A DNA stretch of 64,000 nt. Source: Vandiemenella viatica. Its lineage: Eukaryota; Arthropoda; Insecta; Orthoptera; Morabidae. Under the pieces are notes generated by a model. It was not told where the DNA came from. It saw only the letters and a list, made by a program, of their open reading frames with translations, and searched no databases. The stretch's first letter is position 1. Every line of letters starts with the position of its first letter. Below are positions 31,830-43,724 of this stretch, piece by piece. The stretch spans positions 43,560,047 to 43,624,046 of the forward strand of contig CM061918.1 in the NCBI GenBank assembly GCA_031002005.1. The letters are read 5' to 3'. A program made the position numbers and the translations under genes.

Positions 31830-33220
31830 TGTATCCAATTGGAACAATAGAAGGGGGCGTGGCTAAAATTAGTTCCGAATTCGCCACTAGGGGGCTGGTG
31901 GCCGCGCACAGACAATTTATATCTACTCGACAGCTACCTTTGCTGTCTTCATCAGGTGAAATAGTAGATCAAAGTTGCTACTGCGACAAAACGTCACCTG
32001 TCGAAGCGTCGTGTAACGCAGAACCTATCCGGCAAAACACCCGTCAATAGCTTTTAACATTCCGTGTCTGTCGGAGCAAATCTCTGCTTAAACGTTCTAA
32101 CTCCCACCAAACGAAACAGAAATTTTCCAGATTTCGCAGGGCGAACTGTGAAGGTCAAATACAAATACACGTTCGTGTTACAGGCAAATCACATCTAGTG
32201 ATCAAATACTTCCACTTCACTTATACAATAGTGAGATCGTGTTTAATACTTCTATTAGTGTTTATAACTCCCTTCAGACTAAATAGAAACTCTTAAAAAT
32301 TTTGCACAACAGATCGTTATGGTTATATACAGATCAACCAGGTATTTCATCCATATAAGGTGACGTGATGTCCCTAATCTCTGTCCACGCGTAAGAGGTC
32401 ACGTTTGTACTTCATCCACATTAAGTAGACCGGAAACATGGCCATGGGCTTATACCTAATGATGGACAACAAGAACCACTGGCAGGGGATTCAAACAATG
32501 ACGCTTATCAAAATGTTTATTTCTAAATGTGGCATCCCTCGGCCCGTCAGTCTGCGGGCAGCGCCGCTCCAGCACGCACCGCCGGCCCTTGGTAATAGAG
32601 CCGCCCGTAGTGGCCCGTGTTGGCCTGTGCTGGCGCGCCTCGACCCGTCGCCAGTCGGTAACTTCCAAGGCGCATACAGTGGTACGCGGTTGCCAATGTT
32701 CGCAGGAGAGGTGCGCACTTTTTTCTCTCCTGCTGTGCAGTCCTTTATGGGACGAACGGGCCATTTCAGTTCATTTTTTAATTTCCGACCGTATTTAAGT
32801 TTTGTAAAATTGCGTGTAGTTAATACAGAATATTCGAATTGAGTCATTTTCGAATTTTTTGAGTGAATACGAAAACGAACTAGCAATATGCAACACGAAT
32901 AGAAATTATGCGCACGATTCGTATGGTTAAAAGTAAATTAAAGGATGGTAAAATCCCGATGAAAGAATTAGAGAAGAAAGGGACAATTTAATTTCAACGT
33001 ATAAGAAGTTACTAATAAATTTAAAGAATCCATGGAGACTGTAGTGGCACAGGCGATATTTTTAAGGCTGATTGGCCATTTTTTAATGTAGCTGAATCGA
33101 CACTAGGCAAGGTGTGACTGGAAACGTGCACTGGTTGCCTGAGATAGCCTGAGTTCGCCTGTGCTAATCCGTATAATTCCTTTTCGCCTGGCGCGGCCAG
33201 CAAAATCACGGGTCATGGGA
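31830..33220. other. No gene seen; second GC-rich patch at 32520-32770
   Basis: At 31910-31960 there is a GACAGCTACCTTTGCTGTC imperfect hairpin followed by TTCATCAGGTG, reminiscent of terminal hairpins of insect retroelements (impression only). The GC-rich patch has open frames on both strands and no recognisable domain. Confidence 0.35.
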
Positions 33221-33227
33221 AGCCACC

Positions 33228-33565
33228 TTAAAGTCGCGTTCCCACGACGTCGTAACGGAGGCCAGACGAAGTGTAGGGATGAGCGCGCGCCACAGGTTAG
33301 CCCTCGCTACCTCGCCGCCAACTCACCACCACGTTGCCTAGTGTCGTTTGGCACAGAGAACTTTACAGCAACAGAAGGGGTGCGCACCTGTGCTGCAAAC
33401 CGATGGCAACAGCGCACCACTACACACGCCTGTGATGTTTACCGACAGAGAGTGGGTAGCAGCGTGGCATCTCCGCCAGCAGAGGCGGCCCCGTTCCCAC
33501 GGCGTGTTGTGGGGTATCCGTCTGGGGCGGCCCCCGTTACAAGGCGTCTAGGGAACGCGGCTTAA
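33228..33565. mobile_element. GC-rich MITE flanked by TTAA
   Basis: The ends AGTCGCGTTCCCACGACGTC and, at the right, the reverse complement of GCCGCGTTCCCTAGACGCCT are imperfect inverted repeats with TTAA at both outer edges (33228-33231 and 33562-33565). TTAA duplications are typical of piggyBac-type elements. The interior is GC-rich with no transposase. Confidence 0.6.
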
Positions 33566-35365
33566 CAGAGAGAGTAATAGTGCCCCCAATTTTCCAGACA
33601 TGGTGAAACTAACCCAAAACTGACACCGTTGTACCTTCCACAGGACGATTGATTCAACTCTTCTCACTCCTTTGATAGATTTCTTGTTGACTGGTATAAC
33701 TGAATTGTTTAATTTAGACCTTAAATTCGTAGTTGCAATGCCAAACTATGGCATCTGATAGTTATGATTTGGTTTTGTAGACTACTTACCAGCGTGGAGT
33801 AAACTTAAAGATTTTTCCACGTCAAAACATATTAATTCAGAATCGTAGAACCAAACTACTTCATTTAATCAATAAAAATGAAACGTTCGAAAATAGACGT
33901 ACATTGAAGCAGAAAGAGTGTTTCACCAGGATAGCCGCTACTTATGCGTAGAAACCGTATAGTCTGCGGCATATGAATTGCTCTAAGAGGGACTCTAGCA
34001 CTAGAAATCTAATACAATACCTATAAATATATACAATACAAACAAGGACAGGAACGTTGGCAGCATTCACAAATTTATGTCAGTTTGTTGCATCCCTGCT
34101 GAGAAGGAGGAAAGAAGTTGTAACACATATTGAAATTGTCCATCGTACTTTCTTACAGGGTATTTCTTAATGACGTGCTACACACTCTCCGCAGTCTCAG
34201 ACAGGGGAATCCCAAAGTCCCCACTTATAGAGCATGACATTGAATTTGCGAGGCCTGTTCTCAGGCGATTTAGTTTAACGTGTTAGTCTCTCTCCAGATG
34301 GAATCCCGGAATTCCAGTTTTAGCATTCTGAATATCTCGATGTTTCACGGATACAGAGTTCCAGCTATGTCTCCAATTTTTCGTGACATTGAAGACACAT
34401 ACGTCATGCCATACTGGATTTCTGAATTTAAGACGAGTGTAGGGTAGGTCGTTAAGGACCTCACGGATTAGTAGATCCTCTGTATGGTCAGGATGATGTG
34501 ACTCATCGACTCACGTGCCGTTGCATCTTGACCTCTTACCTCCAATGTGGTATATTACTAGTGATACGTAACCAGGAGACAGGGGCGAAATTTAGTGTGC
34601 CACTTACCAATCTCGTACTCTCGTTCAGATGAACGTTGATTTTTCTAGTGTGAGCCACTAGTTACAACACTATAGCAATGTAGAGCTCACGTGATCATCT
34701 TCTACCTACTGGGAGGAAGACGAATAAGTGTAGGAATTACATCACAAAGAACTGAATGAGGGAAGGATGGGGTACGCTAACAGAAAAGTAACACAGAGAG
34801 AGAGATGGGAGCAGATATCATGGTCTTTAACTTGTCGATTTTGGAGCAGCAGCAGAATTTGTGTGGGAAAGTGTGTTCACATACTCTCGTGGTGGAGTAA
34901 AGTCAAATAAGCTTAACTTTATTATTGCATCTATTCCAGTGAGGGTTCTTATATAATCCACTTCCAGTACTTTGCAAAACTTAATGTTGCAAGCCGATGT
35001 ATGGATTTAATTTTCCTCGACCTCCCCATATTCACTTATAACTAGATTACATTCATTGATTAAATTGTTCTCCTTGCATTTGGAAGCGAAAACTACGACC
35101 TAATCAGTATCTCGTAAATGCTTCGACAGCCACAATTCAACAATAATATTTCACATAGAGTCATGCATTCCACGTCTGTTGTATTTATTGTATTTCAAGT
35201 ACCAATTTTCGCAAGTGTTTCTCATGGATTACACACAGATTTAATAGAGACGCTCTAGTACGTTCTCCGCGTGTTGTCGCTTCTACATTTCCAGGCCTCC
35301 TTTCCTCATTATGATGAACGATACCATTTCGCATTCGATTGCTAAATCGATATTTCCTGTTTCAG
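33566..35365. other. Probable intron or upstream sequence of the CD36-like gene; no exon seen
   Basis: I looked for CD36-family exons here and recognised none. The end, TTTCCTGTTTCAG at 35353-35365, is a good 3' splice site for the following exon. Confidence 0.4.
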
Positions 35366-38300
35366 CTCACCGGTTCGCCAATGGAGGCGAGGAAGCGGCT
35401 GCAGTTCAACATGTTCCTGCACAAGGTCACCAAGATCGACCTGATGGCCAACATGCCCACCGCCCTGGTGCCGCTCATCTGGGTCGAGGAGGTGAGCCAC
35501 TCGTCCGGATCTGTCTGGATCATCTTCTGCCCTTCACCATTGCTCCCTTTCCATCACTATCCATTTTATGGGTATAATCATTGCTGTTTATCAGGTAACA
35601 AGGCTTGAGAAACCCTGCCAATCACATCTCCACTTAGCTTATTGTCTGCTTCATACAGCTGGGTGAGGTGATTCCAAACTCTTCATCATCAGCCAGTTTA
35701 GTCACTAAATGATGTGGCCTTTTATAGTTATGAATCCAGGTAGAACTTCAGCAGTCTTCTCCAGGTCGAATGCTCTTGTGTGATCCTCTGCCAGTTAACT
35801 TCGACAACCCTTTGTTGTCCCATCGGTCTTGTGGTCTTCCTCTCGGTGTCTGATGGTCTCTTGGGCTCCACTCTTTTGTCTTTCCTCCGAGCAACTTGAC
35901 GTGAGTCAAACTATTCGTGACAGTCTCTAACGATATATGTGGCCGATATAACAGGAAGCGAGCGCTAAATCTTCCAAAATAAATGAGAGATACTAAGCCA
36001 GACTTCCAGATGCCAAAATATTTAATCTTTTATCACTATTCTAAAATTTATATAGTTTTGAGCAGCAATATACTTGTCACTTTGTTACCATAAAAATTTT
36101 ACTTTTAACTGTTTCCAATAAACTGGTACTCTGGTGGCACGTTTCTTCAGCTTATTTCATAGCTCACCTACTTCTTTCTGTAATCAGTCAGTCTTTTGTT
36201 AATAACATAGCTTCATGTAAACGTTGCCTAAATTTGCAACCTTCTTGATCTAATCTTCATTGTGACTTGAGATGTAAAGGGTCTGAAATGTAAAAGGTGT
36301 CCGGTAATTGATACTTAACTGTTGAAACGCCTTATCGTAAACTACCAAATGTAAAATTTTCACTTAAGCAAAAGTTCCACAGTTTTCAAGTTAATCTTTC
36401 CCATCTTGCACAGCTGACAAGTCGAAAATCCTCATGTCGGACTAGACACAATTCATTATTACCCTGTCAACTGGGATACTCAATTCCAGTCAGGCTAAAT
36501 GGACAAATTATTTAGGCTTGTTTACAAAATGACTTGTCTCGTCTATTAGAGGACGTGCCTCTACCAACATGGCAAAACAGAACGTGTGGCTGTTAATATG
36601 ATGGGTGCCAAGCCCATTGTGCTGTACCAGTGAGGAAACGTTTGGACCAAGCTTATCCAAGAAGATTGATCATGCATGCCGAGTAAGGCAATCATTTTTA
36701 AAAGGTAACATTATAGGACGTTAGAGCATAATGCCGCCTGTTTGAACAATTAAAGTAATTTTTATAATACTTATTAACCATTAATGTCTTTATTTCTGGA
36801 AATTGCTTGACTTAAACCAAACGCAGGTGGTAAATTTTTAAAAAACATTAATAACTAAAACTTGAAAACCCGTGACACTTGTGCTAAGGGCAAAATTTTA
36901 TATTTGGTAGGTCATGATCAGGCCTCATTTCAACGTTTAAGTAGTTATGCATTATTTAATATATATAGTATTATTGCAAATTAAAGTTATTAGCTGTAAG
37001 AATATTCCTTTCTAAATATGTTCAAAAAATTCACCGGGGAGGGGGGGGGGGATATATCTATGTCGTGAAAGTGAATTATATTATTCAGCGTTGGCAGGCC
37101 TGAAGCAACTATTAGTTGTTGGAAGACTATTATTGTCGTAGAGATGAACAAGTTGGAAATGGCATGTGTGGGAGAGAATTTGCAAGTAGAATACAGATCC
37201 ACGTGGCTGGGCTAAACTACAGTTCTGTAGGAGACTATAATCTTATTGTTACATTGTAAAATAACCTTCATTGGCTTCTGTCTTGTTCGAAGTTCAACAT
37301 AGTAACTTCACACTGCAGTGGTGCAGTATTATTACATGTATGAAGAGCATTGTATATGATCTTCCCTTACAAATAATCAAATCTCTGAAACTTTATACCT
37401 CTCCTTATTAAAATCATACTTTGCCCTTTCCATCTTTACATTCCACAAATACTCTTTCTTTACTGTTATTTCTTTTCTTATTAATTTTCATTCCATATGC
37501 CTCCCACATGATATTATCCTGTAAGCAACGCAGCCACATTTGGTGGGAGACAGTCAATGTCATGCAATTGGGTATCTCCTATAGGGACTGAAGTCCAGGG
37601 GCGAATCAGTTGAATCACTTCCTCTGACCACGAACCAAGGCGTGGTTTTGTGAAGACATGACAAGACAAGACAGAATCCACCTACTTCTTTAGTATCATT
37701 CATAAACGTTTAACATTTTAAAGTGGTTAGCTCAAGAATAAAGACATGGAGGATTGCATCAAACCAGTCGAAAGACTGATGACAGCAAAAAAAAATCTGA
37801 TAACGTTCCTCAAAGTCAATATTATTTCTCCCATCAACATATGCCACAGTCATCTCTTCAACACACATTTTAAACAAGTCAGAATTGAGGCAGTATCACT
37901 GACGTATCCTACTTCCGTATCACCTGTCAGTATTACTCTTATTGAAAACTGAGTATCCCAATTGCTGTAATAAAAATTTCGCACAATCAAGTGCTTCCTT
38001 TCCTTCCTAGAAATACAAAAACAGAAAGGATCACGGAACACTCATATTCCTACCAAGGAGGTTCCCATGTCCCACTCACTCTGTTACCATTCGTAAAACA
38101 TGTCTCCAAGTGTCTAAACTGGTAGCTCTTATGAACTGATAGGGGTTTCCTGACTGTTTCAGGGCCTAGCGCTGGAGGAGAAGTACATCTCTACACTGCG
38201 CACGCTATACCTCATGCAGAAGGTCGTGAGTGGAGTCAAATGGACGCTCATGTTGGTTGGCGCGGGTATGGCAGGTGCCGGAGGCTACCTGTACGCGAAG

Positions 38301-38420
38301 AGGCGCAAGGAGCTGATGGTTGGTCCCGCAGAGCCAGCCAAGGTGCCTGGCAACCACAACAACAACAACAACCATCTGCCCGTGAGGCTGGACAACGGCT
38401 CAGCCGACAGCAGATACTGA
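35366..38420 (+). CDS. CD36/SNMP-family scavenger receptor, last two exons (partial)
   Basis: Exons 35366-35491 (42 codons) and 38163-38420 (85 codons plus TGA) join in phase 0 across a GTGAGC...TTTCAG intron. The first encodes the end of the ectodomain (LTGSPMEARKRLQFNMFLHK, PTALVPLIWVEE), matching the conserved GxPxxAxKRLQxN and P-x3-PLxW-x-E pattern of CD36, SR-B and SNMP proteins. The second gives GLALEEKYISTLRTLYLMQK, then the C-terminal transmembrane helix VKWTLMLVGAGMAGAGGYLY, an RRK stop-transfer cluster and a short cytoplasmic tail with an Asn run. The family has about 500 residues with two membrane helices and binds lipids, lipoproteins or pheromones at the cell surface. The rest of the gene must lie upstream, outside the part I can recognise. 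Subtype (SNMP, SR-B1-like or emp) is not assignable. Confidence 0.82.
35492..38162 (+). other. Intron of the CD36-like gene
   Basis: 2671 nt with canonical GT and AG ends. Mostly AT-rich unique-looking sequence, a G10 run near 37039 and an RTE-like LINE 3' end near 37745. No nested gene found. Confidence 0.75.
37745..37795 (+). mobile_element. RTE-like LINE 3' end
   Basis: GCATCAAACCAGTCGAAAGACTGATGACAGC, shown here in parts as CATCAAACCAGTC and GACTGATGAC, forms the small hairpin with GACTG arms that ends RTE-type LINEs known to me from locusts. Only the tail is clear; the 5' extent is unknown. Confidence 0.5.
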
Positions 38421-38830
38421 GCTACAATACGTTAAACACGGGGTGGAGTTGTGAGATTTGGCTCCCAAAGTGGGGTCTAACGACAACGGTGCTTTGAGTC
38501 AAAAGGAGAACAATTTGAGGAAAAGAACAGAGTACGACGGCATGACTATCAAACTAATCAGCTTACACACAAAGAATTTTCAAAGAGTATCATATAACTT
38601 TAGGCGACAAGTGTTACTTTGCAGTTGCGTCAGTAGAGTTAATCAGTTTATGTTTATTAAATTTTCCTACTTAAAATAGTTTATTACCTTGAAATGACTT
38701 AGCATTCAGTATTTCTCACAAACAAAATCATATAGTACCGTTCGAAACACATTGCACATGAAACACAAACTGTTCTCAACATTCAGACACATAATGTGAG
38801 TACATCCTAATCGATACATAAATAAAATAT
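38421..38830 (+). other. Likely 3' UTR of the CD36-like gene with AATAAA
   Basis: No further splice is needed after the TGA. The first AATAAA is at 38821-38826 and another at 38888-38893. The UTR end is inferred; no downstream GT-rich element was scored. Confidence 0.4.
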
Positions 38831-38899
38831 CTGGAATAGAAGGAATTGTAGAAATAGTGGCAGTATTATTGTTTTAATGTATTCGCAAATAAAAGGTGA

Positions 38900-40390
38900 A
38901 TTTTGTGCCAACGCAAATAAAACTCTTGTGGAAAATATGAAAATAGCATCATAATTTTGCTGTAAACTTTTAAATGTGGTTAAATAAATACAGTTACCTA
39001 ACAGACAGTTAAACAGGTTCATGAGTGTAATAAAACACCATCAAAGAATTTTTTGATTCATAGAAGCTAGAACAGCTACATTCCAAAAAAATGCCGTAAA
39101 TAGAAGCTTTTTAAGGCGTTTTAAATAAATAAACTGTTTTCCGGCTTCTAGCCGCGTATAAATGTCACACTTACAACATCGTAACGTTATCCCATCATTT
39201 ATACGCTGCAGAAAGGTCGAGATTAGTTTATTGATTTCCAAAAATACTATCACAATTTGGACAGTAGTGCAGAATTGAGTGCTGTTTATGTATAAAAGAA
39301 AAATATATCTAAAAGTGTTACACCCAAAGATTCTACGATTTATGTTGCCAAACCAACTTAACCATGGAAATACAAGATGAAATACTAAAATTAAATTCCA
39401 AAAAGTTTCTCCACCGTTAACAATTTTACGCCCTACTGCATTTAACGTCGAAACTTTTTTAATTCTACAGGAAGTCGTTATGTTTCATCTTTTTCTTTTA
39501 TTTTGGTTGTGAGTTATATGTTCAAACAATCCTCGTCGATATTTTCTTGCTAATTCAAAATATTTCTAGATCTCATGAAAAGCGTTAATTCCCAATGTGT
39601 TTTTGTATTGCACAATGTTCGCAGTAATTATGATCTTAATCATGTAGAATTCGTCATGTATTTATGCCGGTCTTTCATGCATATCCAAGATCGTTTTAAA
39701 AATTATACGGTAATTTTACTTTATTTATTAATTTATTATTTTTTGCCTTTACAGTCTTAATTATAAGAGTAATATCTTAAAAGGAAAATATAAAACAGAC
39801 AGTTACATGGGGATTTTCCGTCAGTGGATCAGATGTTCCTTATGACCAGTATTAGGTTTGCCAATGTCTTAGACACTGCCGTTGTTCATTACTTCTACGT
39901 TAAAAACGTTAACGAATAGAATTCATAAATCCGTCAATTTTTTGCGAAAACCTTTCCTTCAATCTACACCTAAATAAACTGTGTCAAAAGTTGGGATCTG
40001 GACTATATATTACAAGTGCTAATCTATTCGTAAGGTCTGAGTATTGTTTCATGTTATGGAGATCATCGAGTTTAAAACTGCTGCTCGGAGATCAAAACAC
40101 GTTGCGTTTTATATATAAATATTTATATATACTTTTTATGCGCTATTCTGTTATTGTTCTTCCTTTGTCAGCCATTTTGTATGAACTCCTACTTTACCAA
40201 AGCTATCGGAAGGTAGTTCACAGTCAGCATTTGAAATGTAGGTTGTGCCCACGTGGACCTAGGTGTGAGGTCAAATATAGTTTTCTAAACTGTCATCAAC
40301 CGCGAGCAGCAACAACAGTTAGACGGGACACATTGACAAGTGCTAATATGATATGGGATTCCACTATAGCCGCGGCGCCGGAATTTGATG
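38900..40390. other. No gene seen
   Basis: AT-rich. A 152-codon frame at 39991-40449 overlaps the repeat at 40395 and shows no domain. Confidence 0.4.
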
Positions 40391-40394
40391 GTGT

Positions 40395-40640
40395 ATCTCG
40401 ACGAGACAAATCGAAAGTAAAGAATACATTTTTTCTATATCTCCATTAGTTCTCAATATATCGGAATTCAAAACTTAGGTGGTGTGTTGAAAAGTGGCCT
40501 GGACCAGAATACAAAGTCGTTAAAGCACCCAGGAACTACGCGCTGGACATGCAGAATGTGTGTTTTGTTTTGCTCCTAGCGGTTGTGGTTAGGGTGAAAT
40601 GTGGCCTGGATCAGAATAAAAACATCACCATAGGCACATG
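40395..40640 (+). repeat. Dispersed relative of the 1.04-1.57 kb repeat
   Basis: GAGACAAATCGAAAGTAAAG, CTCAATATATC, GGACATGCAGAATG and GGTTGTGGTTAGGGTGAAAT parallel 1200-1570 in the same order, including the single-copy part after the tandem units. CCTGGACCAGAAT occurs twice. Confidence 0.6.
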
Positions 40641-42045
40641 GAACTAAACATGTAATTAAATTTTGACAGTAGGTATCCCGATAACCAGGCGAGATATCAA
40701 AAAAAATTATTCTTCACTTTCGATTTGTCATAAAGAATCCATCAGCATATCACGGTTATGAGGGAGCTGCCATACAATTTTACATAAGTATGTTTTATCC
40801 CACCTGGCTACTTCCCTGCCTCTGAGGCGTCTCCAGTTCCGGAAAAGTTTCATCCATGTTTTCTATGCGTTTCACTTACTATACTTCAAAAACCTGAAGA
40901 AATAAGTACTTAATGTTACATAAAAGAACGTGTCAATTAACAAAACCAATACTAGTCCGAGGAAATCAAATATCTTCGGCAATAATATCAACTGAACCCT
41001 ATTTCAAAAGGAATCCAATACGGAATTCTTATCACGTATCACCAAAGTTTAATCAATCATTAGAGAGGGGTTTAATACAAACGAATGTCGCGTTTAAAAT
41101 AATTTTCAAAATAAGATTCCCATATAGGTAAATGCACATATACTATTATTATTATTTTGCTCCGCCACTTCTGTGGGGTAGATTATAAGGAGTCGAGCTG
41201 CTTGCTATGTTAATGAACTTATGAATATCATTCACTAATCCTTCGATAAATGCCCTTTTCTGTTCCTTTGTGTCCGGTCACCAGGTTAGATGGCACTCGC
41301 TTTCTGATTGCGTGACAAGATAGTTGTTTTCAATGTAATTAACAAATAAAGCGATTCAAGCCTAGCATCAGCAATTCTGTTCACAAGTTGATTTATTTCT
41401 CACACCCAAATATACCGATTGGTACCAACCAAATTATATATTTTTAGGGAATCTATACTCCAAAGAATGCAGGAGCTGAAGTGGAAAATTCCTTAAGTGG
41501 TAGACGCGGAGTCGTATTAATGCCGAAAGTTTATTCTCGTTCAGGAGTAAAATGTTCCCATTAATTGCCACATAAACATATTCTATATGATTCTTCACTG
41601 ATGAGTATGCTCACTGTCTTCAACTTCCAAAAATACTAGCGAGATTTTAATTCTAGCAATCCTTATAGTGTGTTCAGTTAACAGCGGCGGGTCAAGGTCA
41701 CTCTGCTCTATCCCCACTCCGCTACCCTTATCCATACGTGCGGAGGGGAAAGTGTGCCCGATGTCTTATTTGACACTCGGCTGCTTGGACACAAAGGTCT
41801 TTTCGGCTGTGTAGGCGACGGGAAGGAGAGGTGAGGTGACAAGTGGAGCAAGGGACACATAACATTGAGTCGCCAGTTGAGGGTAAAGAAGACATATATC
41901 CGTATGAGCAATAATCTTCACTTGGAACAGCAAGGCCGTTCACCACCCGCTAACCAACAATACTAGCACGTACCTTCACTGTGTATGACTGATTAAAGGG
42001 AATTGCGTTTCAAAACTTCGATCAGACTATTGCTTAAATAACGTG
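40641..42045. other. No gene seen
   Basis: AT-rich with an (ATT)n stretch near 41145. A moderately GC-rich patch at 41680-41860 has no recognisable domain. Confidence 0.4.
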
Positions 42046-42049
42046 GTGT

Positions 42050-42235
42050 AATAGGTGATTCAAAGTTTAAGTATCAAATACACGACCTGGAGGACGTGCA
42101 AAGAAGAGCTGTTAGATTTGTCCCTGAAAATTAACGCAGAACACAATAAGTAACTGACACGATGAAGGAGCTAGAATGGGATTCATTGGAAGATAAGATG
42201 AAGGTGAAGAGTGTCATGGGACTCCAAACACTTTC
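42050..42235 (+). mobile_element. CR1/jockey LINE fragment
   Basis: AAAGAAGAGCTGTTAGATTTG, AAAATTAACGCAGAACACAA and ATGAAGGAGCTAGAATGGGA line up with 58385-58500 of the longer fragment (segment around MIKELEWDSL). Both ends are lost. Confidence 0.65.
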
Positions 42236-42596
42236 ACTGTCCCCTTCCACGCAAGCTTATCATTATTTTCATCGTTGGAAGAACCGACGCTGCTTAGTAC
42301 GCTCTCATTGTAACAAATTATCAGCATTTAATATGACTCAAAAAAATACTGATTAGTTACATGGAATTGCATAGAAATCGACGAGTAGAGGAGAGTTGTA
42401 TCTCTACTTTTTTTTACTGGAAAATAAAGACATGAGTAACTTTCAAAATTATCAATTTTACTCATTTATTGTTGCCAGGTCCATATCAAAAGCGCTAAAA
42501 AATTGAAATTTGTCTCCAGTATGTTCCAGAACTTAAATGTTAGTCAGTTCGAGAGAAACAAGCTTTTTTTCTGAAGTGAAACTCTTTTGGTCCGGT

Positions 42597-42641
42597 AGAG
42601 AAAAATAGAGCGCTCTGTTAGCCCTGTGGTTAAGAAGCTTG

Positions 42642-42700
<59 letters not shown>

Positions 42701-42895
42701 TTGCTGCTCCAGTTCAAATCCCGTGGGTGCAGGATTTTTTTTAAGAATTGTGTTTCATCATATGATGTTAACTGTAGCTCCCAGAGGAAAGGAACTGGCC
42801 ATCCTGGTACCTCTGACACAATGGCTTAGTATGCCTCCTTCGGGAGAATAGAACCAACCTTCAGGTTGCGGAGTAAGTTAGTTTTTTAGGGCAAA
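42597..42895 (+). mobile_element. SINE B with a 53-A run inside its tRNA-like head
   Basis: GCCCTGTGGTTAAGAAGCTTGC is followed by 53 A (42646-42698), then CTCCAGTTCAAATCCCGTGG (B-box), CATCATATGATG, CCCAGAGGAAAGGAACTGGC and the hairpin CCTTCGGGAGAATAGAACC...CCTTCAGGTTG. In the copy at 56363 the same head position reads GCTTGCTTTCAAAACG, so the A-run is an expansion of a short A-stretch. Confidence 0.8.
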
Positions 42896-43089
42896 ACTTG
42901 CTAGCATTACGCGTTAAGTGTGCGTGAGCTGCAACGTTCTGCACATGCGCGCTTACCTATACATTAAGGCCAGAGATAATGCCTTAGATAGTGTTCGCTG
43001 CCACTCAAGGTCATGTTAAACGGTGGATCGTATTAAATATGAAACATGTATTTCAGTTACCATAAATATTTATTAAAAAAGTATATGAA

Positions 43090-43720
43090 TAAATAGTAAT
43101 CAAATATATTATTTCTAAAAGGTGTTTTTTTTTGTTGTCAGAAGCATTTATCTCCCTTCATACATAACAGAAAATGATAATTGAGATATCATTTTAAAGA
43201 TTACGTTTTCCACTTTGATCACGTCTTATTTTAAGAAAGTAATTGTTCCAAATTCGACTCTTAAGGGTCAATATTTCTAATATGCGGTTTTTTTTAAAGT
43301 CGTGGGCCATTATCACCCTGGATACCTAACCAAAATAGATAAAAAGTATCATTTTAAAGATTAAGAAGTCCGCTCTGGTGACATATTAAGAAATGAATTT
43401 TTCGAAATTCAACCCATAAAGGTCAAAAGCATCGTTATTTCCGTAACGTATTTCTTTTTTGTCACTAGCTATTTATCTCCCTTAATATCTAACCGAAATA
43501 GATAAATGAGGTATCATTTTAAAGATTAATGTGTCTGCTTTTAGTAAAATCATTCCTTAAGAAAGGAATTTTTTTGAATCTGTCCGTAAAGGGCAAAAGT
43601 ATCAATATTTCCATAATGTATTTTTCTGCGAGTCATTTATCTCCCTAGATACCTAACCGAAATATATAAATTACGTTGCTTTAATAATTTCATGATGCTG
43701 GCTTGCAGTTTGACCAACCA
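43090..43720 (+). repeat. ~155-bp satellite, about 4 units
   Basis: Units near 43125, 43290, 43445 and 43610 each carry a T-run, TTTATCTCCC, an (A)CC(A)AAA(A)T-GATAAAT, TATCATTTTAAAGATTA, a (T)CC(G)CT(T)T-TGATCAC and an AAGGGTCAAAA-TAT block. Units diverge by about a quarter by eye. Single units lie at 541 and 10820. Confidence 0.8.
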
Positions 43721-43724
43721 CGCG

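Noticed and set aside
32438..32886. 130-codon frames on both strands
   Set aside because: Same compositional effect in the second GC-rich patch; no domain or splice context.
39991..40449. 152-codon plus-strand frame
   Set aside because: Leu/Tyr/Ser-rich AT-driven sequence that ends inside a dispersed repeat; no recognisable family.
42544..42829. Frames with poly-Lys or poly-Phe around 42650
   Set aside because: They translate the 53-A run in SINE B.
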